From an uncultured Oscillospiraceae bacterium (GTDB lineage: Bacteria > Bacillota > Clostridia > Oscillospirales > Oscillospiraceae): a DNA stretch of 64,000 bases. Below, in pieces: positions 1 to 9,403 of this stretch (position 1 is its first letter; each line of letters begins with the position of its first letter). The translations under genes were made by a program, and so were the position numbers. The notes under the pieces are model-generated. The model did no database searches, had not been told where the DNA came from, and saw only the letters and a list, made by a program, of their open reading frames with translations. The stretch lies in contig CAKTOH010000008.1 of assembly GCA_934589705.1 (NCBI GenBank), forward strand, positions 1 through 64,000. The letters run 5' to 3'.

Positions 1-142
1 GTCTTTTCCACCTGCTGGGCACCATTTTTTCTTGCAATACCCAGAGTATTCCTGCAAAAAAATGGCTTCATCAGGCGAAAAATCCCTCGCCGCCTCTCAT
101 ATTTCCGGTTTTCAGATAGACCCTAATTGGAGTTCAGTATGA

Positions 143-186
143 TAAAAAGCGCCCCCGTTCCGGGCAATCCGGAACGGGGGTGCTCA
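143..186 (-). terminator. Intrinsic terminator of the Cys-rich surface protein gene
   Basis: A GC-rich hairpin with arms around 150-163 and 168-181 pairs CCCCGTTCCGG with CCGGAACGGGG. Read on the minus strand it is followed by a short T-run (plus-strand AAAAA at about 144-148). It lies directly after the stop codon of the minus-strand gene. Bases 1-142 beyond it show no gene or recognisable site. Confidence 0.85.
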
Positions 187-194
187 TTCTGTTT

Positions 195-2057
195 TTACCG
201 GGTGCGCTTCTTCTTGGTGACAACCGCCGCGCCCAGGACGGCGGAGAGGGTCAGGACACCCACGGCCAGACCGATGGTATCGCCGGTCTTGGGGTTGGTG
301 GTGTCCTCCTTCTTCCACTTGGCGTAAATGGTAGTGTCCTCATTTACGGTAAGCTGAGTCACCTTGGTCTTAAAGGTGCTTTCCTTGTACCAGCCGCAGA
401 ACCAATAGCCGGAACGGGTGGGGGTATATTTGTCCTTCAACTCGCCCTTGGTGATCTTGGTGCCCTTGGTCACGTTAAGAGGGCTCATGGTCTTGCCGCC
501 ATTGGTCTTGAAGGTCAGGGTAAGCATTTCCTCCACTGCCGGAAGCGTTGCTGTAGCAGTGCCGTTAATCCCATCGTCCTTTACCGTCCAAGCAGTATCC
601 GCCACGCCGCTGATTTTCAGAGACTTGACCTTATAGCCAGGCTCCACAGTAAAGGGCACCGTCACCGTGTACTGAGACCCCTTCTTGAACTTGGCGTCAT
701 TGGGAGTCACATCCTTTGGCTTGCCGGGCTTTACGTTGCCATTGCCGCTGGTAGCGGTCAGGCTGGAGGGCTTATTTCCCTCCTTGTAGCCGCTGATGTT
801 GATGGAAACGTCAATTTCCTTCTTCTGAATGGTGTTGCCGCACTCGCGGCAGGTCAGGGTGTCCTGATTCGCGTTGGCTTTCGTCCACTGCTTCTGATGG
901 CTGTCCGCGGTGCAGCTGCACTTATTCTTCTTGGAATCCGTGGAGAATCGCTTGCAGGCACCATTGGCATCCCGGTCGTGAGGCAGCTTATAGCTTCCGC
1001 TGCACACCGTGCATTTCACGGTGGTTCCACACTTGACATTCGTCTTGTTAGGCGTACAGGCTACATTCTCTTCCAGCGTCTGCCCGCAATCCTTGCAGAC
1101 AACGTTATGGGTACCTTTCTGGGCGCCTTTCTTATTGGAAACATATTTGGGAGTACAGTTCTCCGTCTTGATTACTGCGCCGCAGGTTTCGCAGTAACGC
1201 TCATGGGTCTTGGTGCCCGCCACCGGACGGAGCGCTTCCTTGTGGGCTTCTGCCTTTGCGTTGGGCCAGGGCTTTCCGCAGGTATCGCACACCTGGATGT
1301 GGGTGCCATTCCCGTTATCCTTGTAAATTGCGCTGCCGGTATGGGCAGCGGAAGCTTCCCCATATGTTTCGCCGCACTTGGTGCACTTGGCCGGCTCGGC
1401 GCAGGTGGTTTCGGTCTTGGTGCAGGCCTCGGTGCCGAGAATCTTATTGCAAAGCTCGCAGTAATATTCGTGGGTTTCGGTGCCCGCTACATGCCGGGGC
1501 GCAGCCGCCTCCTTGTGGTTATTGAGATTCTTCTCACCATAGCTTTCGCCGCATTTTTCACACTTGGCAGGCTCCTTGCAGGTAGCCGTGCCACCAGAGC
1601 AGGCTTCATTCTCGATCTGCACCTTGTCGCAAACTTCGCACACTATATTGTGGGTGCCATTGCCGTTGGACTTATAGACAAGCTTATGCTCCGTGGAGAG
1701 TTCGCCGTAGCTTGCATGGCACTTGTCACACTTGGCCGCTTCCTTACAAGTGGCCGTGCCGCCGGAGCAATCCTCAGGGGGCAGAGTTGCATCGCAATCC
1801 TGGCACTTTCCTGTGTGCTTACCAGCACCATCGGACGTATACACATAGTTGTGTGCCGCAGTCTGGGTTTCATCGCAGCCGGTGCATTTGCGGGTATGCT
1901 GGCCGTTTCCGGCATCCGTCCAGGCACCCCAGGTGTGGGTATGGGTTTCCTCTCCGGTATCCTCGCCGGCGAGAGCCTCCTCCGCCAATGCCCCCACGGG
2001 CAGCAGCGTCAGGAGCATACAAGCCAGCAGGAACAGTGCCGTAATTCGTTTTTTCAT
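195..2057 (-). CDS. Sortase-anchored, cysteine-rich repeat surface protein with InlB-type B-repeat
   Basis: Predicted secreted cell-wall protein of 620 aa. The start at 2057 is chosen over upstream codons because a GTGAGG ribosome site precedes it and it opens directly into a signal peptide (residues 1-25, ending VGALA). Residues about 45-420 carry repeated CxxC pairs, with recurring motifs like CSGGTATCKEPAKCEKCG and intervening His residues. Residues about 511-585 form a Listeria-Bacteroides (InlB B) repeat ending TIYAKW. The C-terminus has NPKTG at about 588, a hydrophobic stretch and a KKKRTR tail, which is a sortase signal of the NPxTG variant. Cys pairs may bind metal or form disulfides; that is inference. 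Ligand and function are unknown. No sortase gene is in the window. Confidence 0.85.
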   Translation of the reverse strand: MKKRITALFLLACMLLTLLPVGALAEEALAGEDTGEETHTHTWGAWTDAGNGQHTRKCTGCDETQTAAHNYVYTSDGAGKHTGKCQDCDATLPPEDCSGGTATCKEAAKCDKCHASYGELSTEHKLVYKSNGNGTHNIVCEVCDKVQIENEACSGGTATCKEPAKCEKCGESYGEKNLNNHKEAAAPRHVAGTETHEYYCELCNKILGTEACTKTETTCAEPAKCTKCGETYGEASAAHTGSAIYKDNGNGTHIQVCDTCGKPWPNAKAEAHKEALRPVAGTKTHERYCETCGAVIKTENCTPKYVSNKKGAQKGTHNVVCKDCGQTLEENVACTPNKTNVKCGTTVKCTVCSGSYKLPHDRDANGACKRFSTDSKKNKCSCTADSHQKQWTKANANQDTLTCRECGNTIQKKEIDVSINISGYKEGNKPSSLTATSGNGNVKPGKPKDVTPNDAKFKKGSQYTVTVPFTVEPGYKVKSLKISGVADTAWTVKDDGINGTATATLPAVEEMLTLTFKTNGGKTMSPLNVTKGTKITKGELKDKYTPTRSGYWFCGWYKESTFKTKVTQLTVNEDTTIYAKWKKEDTTNPKTGDTIGLAVGVLTLSAVLGAAVVTKKKRTR

Positions 2058-2156
2058 TCTAAAAAACCTCACTTTCCGATTTGCCGTTTTTGCCGCCAGC
2101 CCATCCGGACGGCGGCTCTCTCTGAAGCCGGGACAAATTGTCCCTTTTTTTGTTTC

Positions 2157-2185
2157 ATTGTAGCACAAGATTATTGGGATTTCAA
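2157..2185 (-). promoter_or_regulatory. SigmaA-type promoter for the Cys-rich surface protein gene
   Basis: Minus strand TTGAAA (2185-2180), a 17-base spacer and TACAAT (2162-2157), about 100 bases upstream of the start codon at 2057. Position and spacing fit a vegetative promoter. Confidence 0.65.
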
Positions 2186-2240
2186 TCCTCTTACGGAAAT
2201 CTTAAGAAGTATTTCGGATGAAATCAGCGGGGCGATCCCA

Positions 2241-2881
2241 CGAAAACACGCGCCCCCTCCGGGGGGAGCCGGAGGGGGCACGGCGCAGGCGTGACGGACA
2301 AGGGCAAAGGCTCCCCTTGCTGATCAAGGGTGGTGCTCCGCGCAGCGAATCAAAATTGAAATGATTGCCAGTGGCAATCATACCATAATTTGTGCTGTCA
2401 TGGCCGTCTCCCGCAAGGCCATGACTGAGGGGATCAGAACTCCTATGTTTCCGAGCACTTACAACAAATGTAGCTGTACAATCCCTCAGTCTCGCGCTTG
2501 CGTGAGACGCGCGAGCCAGCTCCCTTTACACAAGGGAGCCTCTGGGTGCTCACGCGAAAACACGCGCCCCCTCCGGGGGGAGCCGGAGGGGGCGCACGGC
2601 GCAGGCGTGACGGACAAGGGCAAAGGCTCCCCTTGCTGATCAAGGATGGTGCTCCGCGCAGCGAATCAAAATTGAAATGATTGCCAGTGGCAATCATACC
2701 ATAATTTGTGCTGCCCCAGTGCGCACACTGGGGCTGAGGGGATCAGAACTCCCCTCTTTCCGGGCACTCCCTGTGAACGCAATTTGACAATCCCTCAGTC
2801 AGCCTGGCGGCTGCCAGCTCCCTTTACACAAGGGAGCCTTTGGGTGCTCACGCGCCCCCTCCGGGGGGAGCCGGAGGGGGT
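2241..2881. repeat. Tandem ~300-bp mosaic intergenic repeat, two copies plus a partial third
   Basis: Copy 1 spans about 2241-2554, copy 2 about 2555-2848, and a truncated third copy runs 2849-2881. Each begins with a GC-rich palindrome (CGCCCCCTCCGGGGGGAGCC), then a family 3 unit with the hairpin ATGATTGCC/GGCAATCAT, then two family 2 variable hairpins in opposite orientation. The copies are nearly identical except for the variable hairpins. Copy 1 has TCATGGCC/GGCCATGA (2398-2424) and CTCGCGC/GCGCGAG (2491-2515). Copy 2 has CCCCAGTG/CACTGGGG (2714-2733) and CAGCC/GGCTG (2800-2813). The gap 2186-2949 holds no credible gene. Confidence 0.85.
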
Positions 2882-2949
2882 GCGCTTGTGGGGAGAACAA
2901 CCCATGGGGTTGGGAGAAGAAAGCATCGGGGAAAAGCCGAGAAACACGC

Positions 2950-5900
2950 TTACTTGAAATTCACCTTCACGTTCACGGTGTACGTCTGATCCTCTCTGCC
3001 GTAGGGCACATAGAAGGTGACGGGGATGGTCACGGACTTACCCACGTCCTTCATAATGACAGCGTTCTGGAAGGCCAGCGTCAGATTGCCATTTTCGTCC
3101 AGGTTCGTGACCTGAACCAGGCTGCTCCAAGGTGTGGATTCGCTTGAGTAAGCATCCTCGGCGACCTTCGCAGCCAGGGTGACATTCTTCTCACTGAACT
3201 TCATCTGGGCGGTGAAGGGCTTGGTCAGGTCTCTGCGATCCACGGAGGGTACCTTGGCTTGGGTGACCTTCAAAGTCGGATCCTTCACGTCCACCTTGAT
3301 GAACTGCTCGAAGATTACCCCGCCGTTTCCGTCCTTGACCACCAGACGGATCCGATGGTAGCGATAGAGCTCATAGGTGTTATTGGCGTACTGGACACCA
3401 GGAAATCTGGGGTTAGCGCCGGCGGTTCCGCTGAAATAGACGCAGTCCTCCTTCAGGGTGCCCAATCCCTCATACTTACCCGCCGGGTAGAATTCCATAT
3501 GGTAGGAGATTCCAAGGGGATAGTAAAGCTGATCCTGCCCGGAAACGCCCACCGTAGGAATACTCACAAAATTCCGATTATCATTGGAACCCTGGAGGGT
3601 CACGGTGAAATAGCGTCCCTTGTTGCGATCCATTCGTTTGAAGACCTGTTCCGACATCGGCAGGAGGAATCCCTGACCCTGGTAGCTGTTCCAATCAAGC
3701 AGACTGACGTTCTTGCCAAGCCTCTCGGTCTTGATGGATTTCAGTGCCTTGCGCTGAACGGTGACGGGAATGATATTGGTCTTCGCGTCGGGATCCTGAG
3801 AATTGGGCGTCACGTGCAGATAGTAAACGCCGTCCTCAATCTTGATGGGATCTCCGGTAACGGGATCACAGGTATCGATGGTAATGGTATTCTCATCGTC
3901 CCAGCGCGCCAGAGGCGCATTCACGCCGTTGAACAGTTCCCCTCCGTCCTTATCCAGCCAGACCCCGCCTCTGCTATCCGTGTACTGATTCTTGGGGATG
4001 GTCACCCGGATTTCGGCGCCCTTGCCGTCGTAGGGGTTCAGCGTCACCTTGGTCTTGGAAAGCTTCATGGAGGCGGTGGTGTTCTTCACCTTCAGCTTGG
4101 CGGAGGCCGTCAGGGAAATGGGGTTCTTCTCGTCAAAGCCGTATACCTTCCGGGTGACCCGGACGGTGTAGGTGCCGTCCTCCAGCCGGCCGGACATCTC
4201 CGGGCGGCGGTAGAGCAGGAGGGTATCGGGGCTGTCGTAGCTGGGCACATCCACGACGTACGCACCGGGATCCACCACGTTCCCCTTGGGATCCAGCAGC
4301 GTGATCTCCGCGTCCTTGTTGAGGGCCATCTTCGCGTTCATGTTCTTGACGGTGGTGGTCAGCGTGACCTTATTGGTCTTGCTGCCATCGATGGTGCCGT
4401 TGACCTTCAGGCTCATGGTGGGGGTATTCTTGGTGAACTTCACCGTGACGGTGATGGGCTTCACGCCGGGAAGCCGGTCGAAGGTCAGCTTGAGCGAGCC
4501 CACATAGCCATTGCTGCAGCCAACCACACCGAGGGCGTCAATGCCCGGGCCTAATAGGTCTTCCGCTTCGCTGTCAGTGCCGGGGACGAGCATGGCCTGG
4601 GCAATTGCCAGTGCCTTCTCAGGATTATCGGGTTCATCGGGGTCAGGGGCGTAAGCTACGACTATGAGGGGGCAATCCGGACTATTCAAACTAAAGACCG
4701 ACAGGTCATAGTCCGCGGGAGATACGGTAAAGGCCGCGACCTGAGCATCCATCACGCCGTTCGGGAGGGAGAAGCTGGTTTTCTTCGGCTTGATGGTGGG
4801 GGCCTTGGTGGCGACGGTCAGAGGCAGTTCATCCGTCACGCCGTTGAAATAGGTGACCAGAATGTTGATCTTGCCGGGAACGGGGTTGGCGTAGGGCTCG
4901 CCCTCCTGAACGATGGGGGTCAGGTGGAAGCTGCCGGTGGCAAGGTCGATGTCATCCAGCTTGTAGTTCTCGCTGTCCAGGGAAACGTCCCGGATGCCCA
5001 GGTCCTGAATGCTGAAACCCTTGGGCGGAACCAGCTTCATATCCGCGCCCTTGGAGTTGTCGGAGCTGAGGGTGATCTTGCCGGTAGACAGCTTGGCGGT
5101 GACAGGCTTGTTGATAATGTTGACGGTGACCGGCGTTGCCCAGCCCAACATCCAGCCCTCCAGGGCAACGGAGGGGTAGATTTTCAGGGTCTGCTTGGGG
5201 GTATCCGGAGACAGCCCGTCGGTGTGCAGCACCAGGTTGTAATCATTCTTCTCGCCGTAGCTGGCGGTGATGCCCAGGCTATTCAGCAGCTCCTCGGATT
5301 CTTCCCAGAGGTCCCACACATCGGCATCCTGATCGAACAGCACCGGCACATCCACGCCGGGATTCCAGGCGTTGATGGTCACGGCCTTGGCGGGAACCTC
5401 GGGCATGGTCTTCTTGACGGTGAGCTTCAGGGTCTCCGGGGTGGTCAGGTATTCCGTATTCTCCCCGGCCAGCACCTGGATGGCGGAAACGTAGGAGGTC
5501 TGCACCTTGGAAATATCCCCCTGCAGGTTGCTGACAATCTCCAAAGTCCGGTCGTCTACAGGCCGCAATACGAAGTAGTTGTTCAGTTCCTCGTTTTTGA
5601 ACCGGGCACTCTTGATGACGGTGGTCTCATTGTACGGAACATCCCCGTCGTCCTCCGAGGAAATGACAGGCTGATTTTCCTTGGTCAGGGAAATGTAAAT
5701 CCGGGGGTTATCGGTGGCGGAGAACAGCTCCTTGGTGGCCTTGGTGTCCATCAGGTGGGCTTCCAGGACGGTGGGCTTGTTCACCACCTCCACGGTGCAG
5801 GTCAGTCTCTTCTGAACGCCCGTATTCCAGTCGGCAACCAAGCACAGCACCTGGGTAACGCCCACGTTCCGGGCTATAATCTGCGCGGCATCTGACCGAC

Positions 5901-8091
5901 CAGGAATTTCCCCAACGGAAACAATGTCCTGATTCTCATTCACAAGGCCGAACGACGCCCAGCAATTCTCGGCATTCAGCACCTCCAGCGTGAAGCTCTG
6001 ACCCAGCTCCAGGGTGACATAATCCTGGCTCAGGGCAGGCTGCGTCTCGGTTCCCTGGGGGCCGTAAAGCTGAACGGTATAGTTGCCGGAGACCTTCGGG
6101 ATGTAGGTCATGGTCAGCTGACCCTTGGCATCGGCGTAGCCGTAGTCGATATACTGTAGGTTCGCCAGATCGCCGGGGGCGGCGCTGACGATCAGCACAT
6201 AAGGCTCAAAATCAGGGTTTGCGTATCCCGGTGCCAGACCGGTGAACTTCACGGTGTGCTTTTCGCCGCTGACGGTGTCCTTGCCGGAGAAGACGGCCAC
6301 ATCGTCGGCGGTATAAACTTCCTCCATGGACGCGCCCTCAGGGGCAACGTACACGGTGTCAAAATTCTCGGGGTCGGGGGGAGCCTCGGTTTCGGGAGCC
6401 TCGGTCTCGACAACGGGAGCCTCGGTGGTTTCGGGAGCCTCCGTGACAGGGGTCGTCTCAGGAGTGGTCTCCGGGACGGTGGTCGCCGGGGTGGTTTCCG
6501 GGGTGGTCTCCGGGGTAGTGGCCTCGGTGGTCTCCTCGGACAGCGTGATATCGCCGCCGTCACCATCCTCGCCGCCGTCACCATCCTCGCCGCTCTGGAG
6601 GATGTTGCCCTGGCTGTCCACGATGGTCTCAGCGGCCAGGAAATCCTGCCAGCCGAACTGCTCTCCCGCCTTGGCCTCCAGGGTATTCAGGCCCCAGCCC
6701 TCTGGCAGGTGGAGAACGCGAATCTCGGTATTGCCGAAGGCATCATCGGCCAGGGTCTCCAGAGTAGCCGGCAGATACAGATCGCCGATGTCGCGCCGCC
6801 AGAAGGCCTTCTCGCCGACGGACACGGTGCCAATCAGCTCCACATAGGCCATTTCCACAAATTCCTCGGTATTGCCGTCCAGAGTAAAGGCTTCTTCGGG
6901 AATCTCGGCAGCGTTCAGGGTCAGGCTTGCGATATTGGCCCGTTGAAAGGCCCTCGTGCTCAGGGTAGCAGGCTTGGGAATGTTCACCGTGCGCAGATTG
7001 GCGCACATTGCGAAAGCCCTCTCCTTGATCTGAACGCCGGACACATTGGACTGATAGGTGCTGATGCCAGATTCTTTGAAGGCCTTCTCACCGATGACGG
7101 TTGCGTTTTCCAGACCGGCCACGACCTGCAGGGATTTCTGCTCCGACATAAGCCCATACGGAATCTCCGTCATACCGGCGGGAAGGGATACATAAACCAG
7201 GTTGTTCATCCCTTTGAAGGATCCGCCATCCAGCGACACATCGGGGTACTGAAGAACGATCTGCCCGATGGCGGTTCCGGACAGGGCGTACTGTCCAATG
7301 CTATGGGCATAGCGAAGATCCAGCTCCTTCAGAGACTCGCACTCCATAAAGGCAGAGGGGCCGAGGTCACCGATCTGGGCGTTTACGGTTTTCAAATTGG
7401 GACACTTGGAGAAGCCCTCGATCTCCACGTTCAGGGCGGCAGTGGAATTCAGCGTTTCCAGCGCGGGATACTCGCTGAAGACATAGCCGCCCACGCCGCT
7501 GATATTCACCAGGTTCAGGTCAGTTACCCGATCCTTGTATTTTTCCCAGGGGTGGGGTTTCTCCTCATAACCCAATTCGCCGCTGCCGGGGATAACGCCC
7601 GGGTAATCCTTGCGCTGGTTGGTGATGGTCAGAGTACCGTTGTCATACTGCCAGTCCAGATACTCTCCCCATCTGTACTCCCAGGAGCCGCCGTCCTGGG
7701 TGGGATTCGCGGAATAGGCCTGGGTCTCATAGGGCATACCCAGCAGCCGGTTGTCCGGCCCCAGGGCGAAGACCTTCACCGTGGCCAGGCTGCCCACGTC
7801 GGACAGTCCCTCACAGGAGAAACCGGCTTCCACCCCATCCTCCTGGAGGGGCTCCATCCGATGAACCTGGCTGGCCAGGAGCTTTCCGCTCTCGCTGTAG
7901 CCGGCGAATACCAGGCTGCTTTCCACTGAGGTATCCATGTTCATTGTGACGGTGATCTGATCCTCGTTCACTTTCACATTCGTGACGCGCACATAGCCAG
8001 AGTAGCCGTCGTTCAAGGCAAAGGCCGTGGTGGGAATCAGGGACACCAGCATGACCAGCGCCAGGAACAGGGATAGCAATCGTTTTTTCAT
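2950..8091 (-). CDS. Giant secreted BspA-like leucine-rich-repeat surface protein with Ig-like repeats
   Basis: Exported protein of 1713 aa. The start at 8091 is used because GAAGGAGGAC overlaps the upstream in-frame ATG and sits correctly for MKKRLLSLF. Signal peptide residues 1-25 end PTTAFA. Residues about 195-470 look like a BspA-type (LRR_5) solenoid, with motifs such as KSLQVVAGLENATVIGEKAF. Residues about 500-575 are a low-complexity Thr/Glu/Pro linker of TTPETTP units. From about 580 to the end there are many beta-rich segments typical of tandem Ig/Big-like modules. No LPxTG, SLH or membrane anchor is visible at the C-terminus (VNVKVNFK), so attachment is unclear. Such proteins usually serve adhesion; the ligand here is unknown. 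It may form a surface-protein locus with the Cys-rich gene downstream. Confidence 0.85.
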   Translation of the reverse strand: MKKRLLSLFLALVMLVSLIPTTAFALNDGYSGYVRVTNVKVNEDQITVTMNMDTSVESSLVFAGYSESGKLLASQVHRMEPLQEDGVEAGFSCEGLSDVGSLATVKVFALGPDNRLLGMPYETQAYSANPTQDGGSWEYRWGEYLDWQYDNGTLTITNQRKDYPGVIPGSGELGYEEKPHPWEKYKDRVTDLNLVNISGVGGYVFSEYPALETLNSTAALNVEIEGFSKCPNLKTVNAQIGDLGPSAFMECESLKELDLRYAHSIGQYALSGTAIGQIVLQYPDVSLDGGSFKGMNNLVYVSLPAGMTEIPYGLMSEQKSLQVVAGLENATVIGEKAFKESGISTYQSNVSGVQIKERAFAMCANLRTVNIPKPATLSTRAFQRANIASLTLNAAEIPEEAFTLDGNTEEFVEMAYVELIGTVSVGEKAFWRRDIGDLYLPATLETLADDAFGNTEIRVLHLPEGWGLNTLEAKAGEQFGWQDFLAAETIVDSQGNILQSGEDGDGGEDGDGGDITLSEETTEATTPETTPETTPATTVPETTPETTPVTEAPETTEAPVVETEAPETEAPPDPENFDTVYVAPEGASMEEVYTADDVAVFSGKDTVSGEKHTVKFTGLAPGYANPDFEPYVLIVSAAPGDLANLQYIDYGYADAKGQLTMTYIPKVSGNYTVQLYGPQGTETQPALSQDYVTLELGQSFTLEVLNAENCWASFGLVNENQDIVSVGEIPGRSDAAQIIARNVGVTQVLCLVADWNTGVQKRLTCTVEVVNKPTVLEAHLMDTKATKELFSATDNPRIYISLTKENQPVISSEDDGDVPYNETTVIKSARFKNEELNNYFVLRPVDDRTLEIVSNLQGDISKVQTSYVSAIQVLAGENTEYLTTPETLKLTVKKTMPEVPAKAVTINAWNPGVDVPVLFDQDADVWDLWEESEELLNSLGITASYGEKNDYNLVLHTDGLSPDTPKQTLKIYPSVALEGWMLGWATPVTVNIINKPVTAKLSTGKITLSSDNSKGADMKLVPPKGFSIQDLGIRDVSLDSENYKLDDIDLATGSFHLTPIVQEGEPYANPVPGKINILVTYFNGVTDELPLTVATKAPTIKPKKTSFSLPNGVMDAQVAAFTVSPADYDLSVFSLNSPDCPLIVVAYAPDPDEPDNPEKALAIAQAMLVPGTDSEAEDLLGPGIDALGVVGCSNGYVGSLKLTFDRLPGVKPITVTVKFTKNTPTMSLKVNGTIDGSKTNKVTLTTTVKNMNAKMALNKDAEITLLDPKGNVVDPGAYVVDVPSYDSPDTLLLYRRPEMSGRLEDGTYTVRVTRKVYGFDEKNPISLTASAKLKVKNTTASMKLSKTKVTLNPYDGKGAEIRVTIPKNQYTDSRGGVWLDKDGGELFNGVNAPLARWDDENTITIDTCDPVTGDPIKIEDGVYYLHVTPNSQDPDAKTNIIPVTVQRKALKSIKTERLGKNVSLLDWNSYQGQGFLLPMSEQVFKRMDRNKGRYFTVTLQGSNDNRNFVSIPTVGVSGQDQLYYPLGISYHMEFYPAGKYEGLGTLKEDCVYFSGTAGANPRFPGVQYANNTYELYRYHRIRLVVKDGNGGVIFEQFIKVDVKDPTLKVTQAKVPSVDRRDLTKPFTAQMKFSEKNVTLAAKVAEDAYSSESTPWSSLVQVTNLDENGNLTLAFQNAVIMKDVGKSVTIPVTFYVPYGREDQTYTVNVKVNFK

Positions 8092-8135
8092 AAGATCGTC
8101 CTCCTTCATTTGCCTGTTTTACCTTCCTAGGTATC

Positions 8136-8164
8136 ATTTTAGCAGGCTCACGCACCAAAAGCAA
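8136..8164 (-). promoter_or_regulatory. Promoter for the BspA-like protein gene
   Basis: Minus strand TTGCTT (8164-8159), 17 bases, TAAAAT (8141-8136), about 45 bases upstream of the start codon. Confidence 0.6.
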
Positions 8165-8340
8165 CTTCTTTTTGGCGTGTATGCCTCGATTTTACGGCTC
8201 CGACGCAAAAAACGTCATTTCCCATAGAATTGGGCGGATGAATTTGGTGGTTTCGCCCCAGGCAAAATATTTCGGTGGGCGATAAGACGCTTTTTCCGGT
8301 GGATGTCGGATAACATATGGTATTGAACAATCGACAAACG

Positions 8341-8530
8341 CACTGGTGCGGGAGCACCCAAAGGCTCCCCTTGCTGACCAAGGGGAGCTGTCTCGTGCGT
8401 CCCCCGCAAGCACGAGACTGAGGGGATCAGAATTTCCACATTTTGACAATCCCTCAGTCATGGCCTTGCGTGAGACGGCCATGCCAGCTCCCTTTACACA
8501 AGGGAGCCTTTGGGTGCTCCCGCACCAGTG
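8341..8530. repeat. 190-bp palindromic element with perfect 29-bp terminal inverted repeats
   Basis: The left arm 8341-8369 and right arm 8502-8530 are exact reverse complements, beginning CACTGGTGCGGGAGCACCC. Each half carries one family 2 variable hairpin: TCTCGTGC/GCACGAGA (8391-8417) in the left half and CATGGCC/GGCCATG (8459-8483) in the right. Both have the same 11-base loop on the respective strands (GTCYCMCGCAA). No ORF is inside. Conserved flanks resembling CGAWAAACG precede related copies at about 15533 and 61010. The rest of the gap between 8165 and 8681 shows no gene. Confidence 0.85.
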
Positions 8531-8681
8531 TATTCTTCGATGGTTCCCGGGAAAACCGCCATCGTAATTCTCCGGCATTTCTCCGGAAGAACGCCCCTTG
8601 CGCCGGGGCTTTCCTGCCCTTTCCCAGGAAGAATTGGCACAGATCGAGGCTATTCTCGCTTCCAATGTGTAATCCATTTAC

Positions 8682-8725
8682 AACGCAGCACAGGCACCAC
8701 CGAAAGATGATGCCTGTGCTGCGTT
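8682..8725 (-). terminator. Hairpin downstream of the VWA gene
   Basis: A perfect 15-bp inverted repeat: AACGCAGCACAGGCA at 8682-8696 and its complement at 8711-8725, with a 14-base loop. It follows the VWA stop codon by 4 bases. The trailing T-run is weak, so it could be a stabilising hairpin rather than an efficient terminator. Confidence 0.6.
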
Positions 8726-8729
8726 CTGT

Positions 8730-9380
8730 TTACTTCTGTCTTTCCGCAAAGTCCTCATCGACTTTCCGCTTCCAGTCCGCCGCCAAGGGCGCGGCGCAGG
8801 TGCGAACCTGGTGCACCGCCTGGCAGACGGATTCGTAGACCACCGCCGTGCCCTTGCTGTCCGCATGGTAGTCCGCGGCGCATTCCGGGCGGATGCCGAA
8901 TCGTCCGGCTTCCTCGGCAGCGTCGATGTTGGCTCCCAGGAACAGGAATTCCCAGCCGTACTTCTCCTGCTGACGCTGAACCATGGCACGAACCCGGTCA
9001 TAGCCGTAGCGGCGGCTGGCATTTTCCATACCGTCGGTAGTGATGACGAAGAGGGTTTTCTCCGGCCGGTCTTCCTCCCGGGCGTACTTGTGGACGTTGC
9101 CGATGTGATGGATGACCCCGCCCACCGCGTCCAGCAGCGCGGTGCAGCCCCGGACGAAGTATTCCTTTTCCGTCAGCGGCGGAATTTTCCCCAGGGGCAC
9201 CCGGTCGTGAATCACCTGAATTTCGTTGTCGAAGAGCACCGTGGAAATGAGCGCCTGACCCGGCTCTCCTTTCTGCTTTTCGATCATGGCGTTGAAGCCG
9301 CCGATGGTGTCCGCTTCCAGCCCTGCCATGGAACCGCTGCGGTCGAGGATAAATACGATTTCCGTCAAATTCTTTTTCAT
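8730..9380 (-). CDS. von Willebrand factor A (VWA) domain protein, TerY-like
   Basis: Cytoplasmic single-domain VWA protein of 216 aa with no signal peptide. The start at 9380 is set by a GGAGG site 10 bases upstream (CGGAGGAATTTTCT). The metal-ion-dependent adhesion site is intact: D13-x-S15-x-S17 in ILDRSGSM, Thr80 in GCTALLDA and Asp116 in ITTDGMENAS. This resembles TerY/YegL-type VWA proteins linked in other bacteria to stress and tellurite-resistance gene sets. It lies about 100 bases downstream of a macro-domain gene on the same strand, so the two may act together. Substrate or partner is unknown. Confidence 0.85.
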   Translation of the reverse strand: MKKNLTEIVFILDRSGSMAGLEADTIGGFNAMIEKQKGEPGQALISTVLFDNEIQVIHDRVPLGKIPPLTEKEYFVRGCTALLDAVGGVIHHIGNVHKYAREEDRPEKTLFVITTDGMENASRRYGYDRVRAMVQRQQEKYGWEFLFLGANIDAAEEAGRFGIRPECAADYHADSKGTAVVYESVCQAVHQVRTCAAPLAADWKRKVDEDFAERQK

Positions 9381-9403
9381 AGAAAATTCCTCCGTAAATT
9401 TGA

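Noticed and set aside
180..2294. A 704-codon open frame on the plus strand opposite the Cys-rich protein gene
   Set aside because: No ribosome site or family motif; it is a GC-driven shadow of the minus-strand gene, which has a signal peptide and sortase signal.
6249..6590. Repetitive sequence suggesting a minisatellite or second gene
   Set aside because: It encodes the Thr/Glu/Pro linker of the BspA-like protein in frame; the repetition is at protein level.
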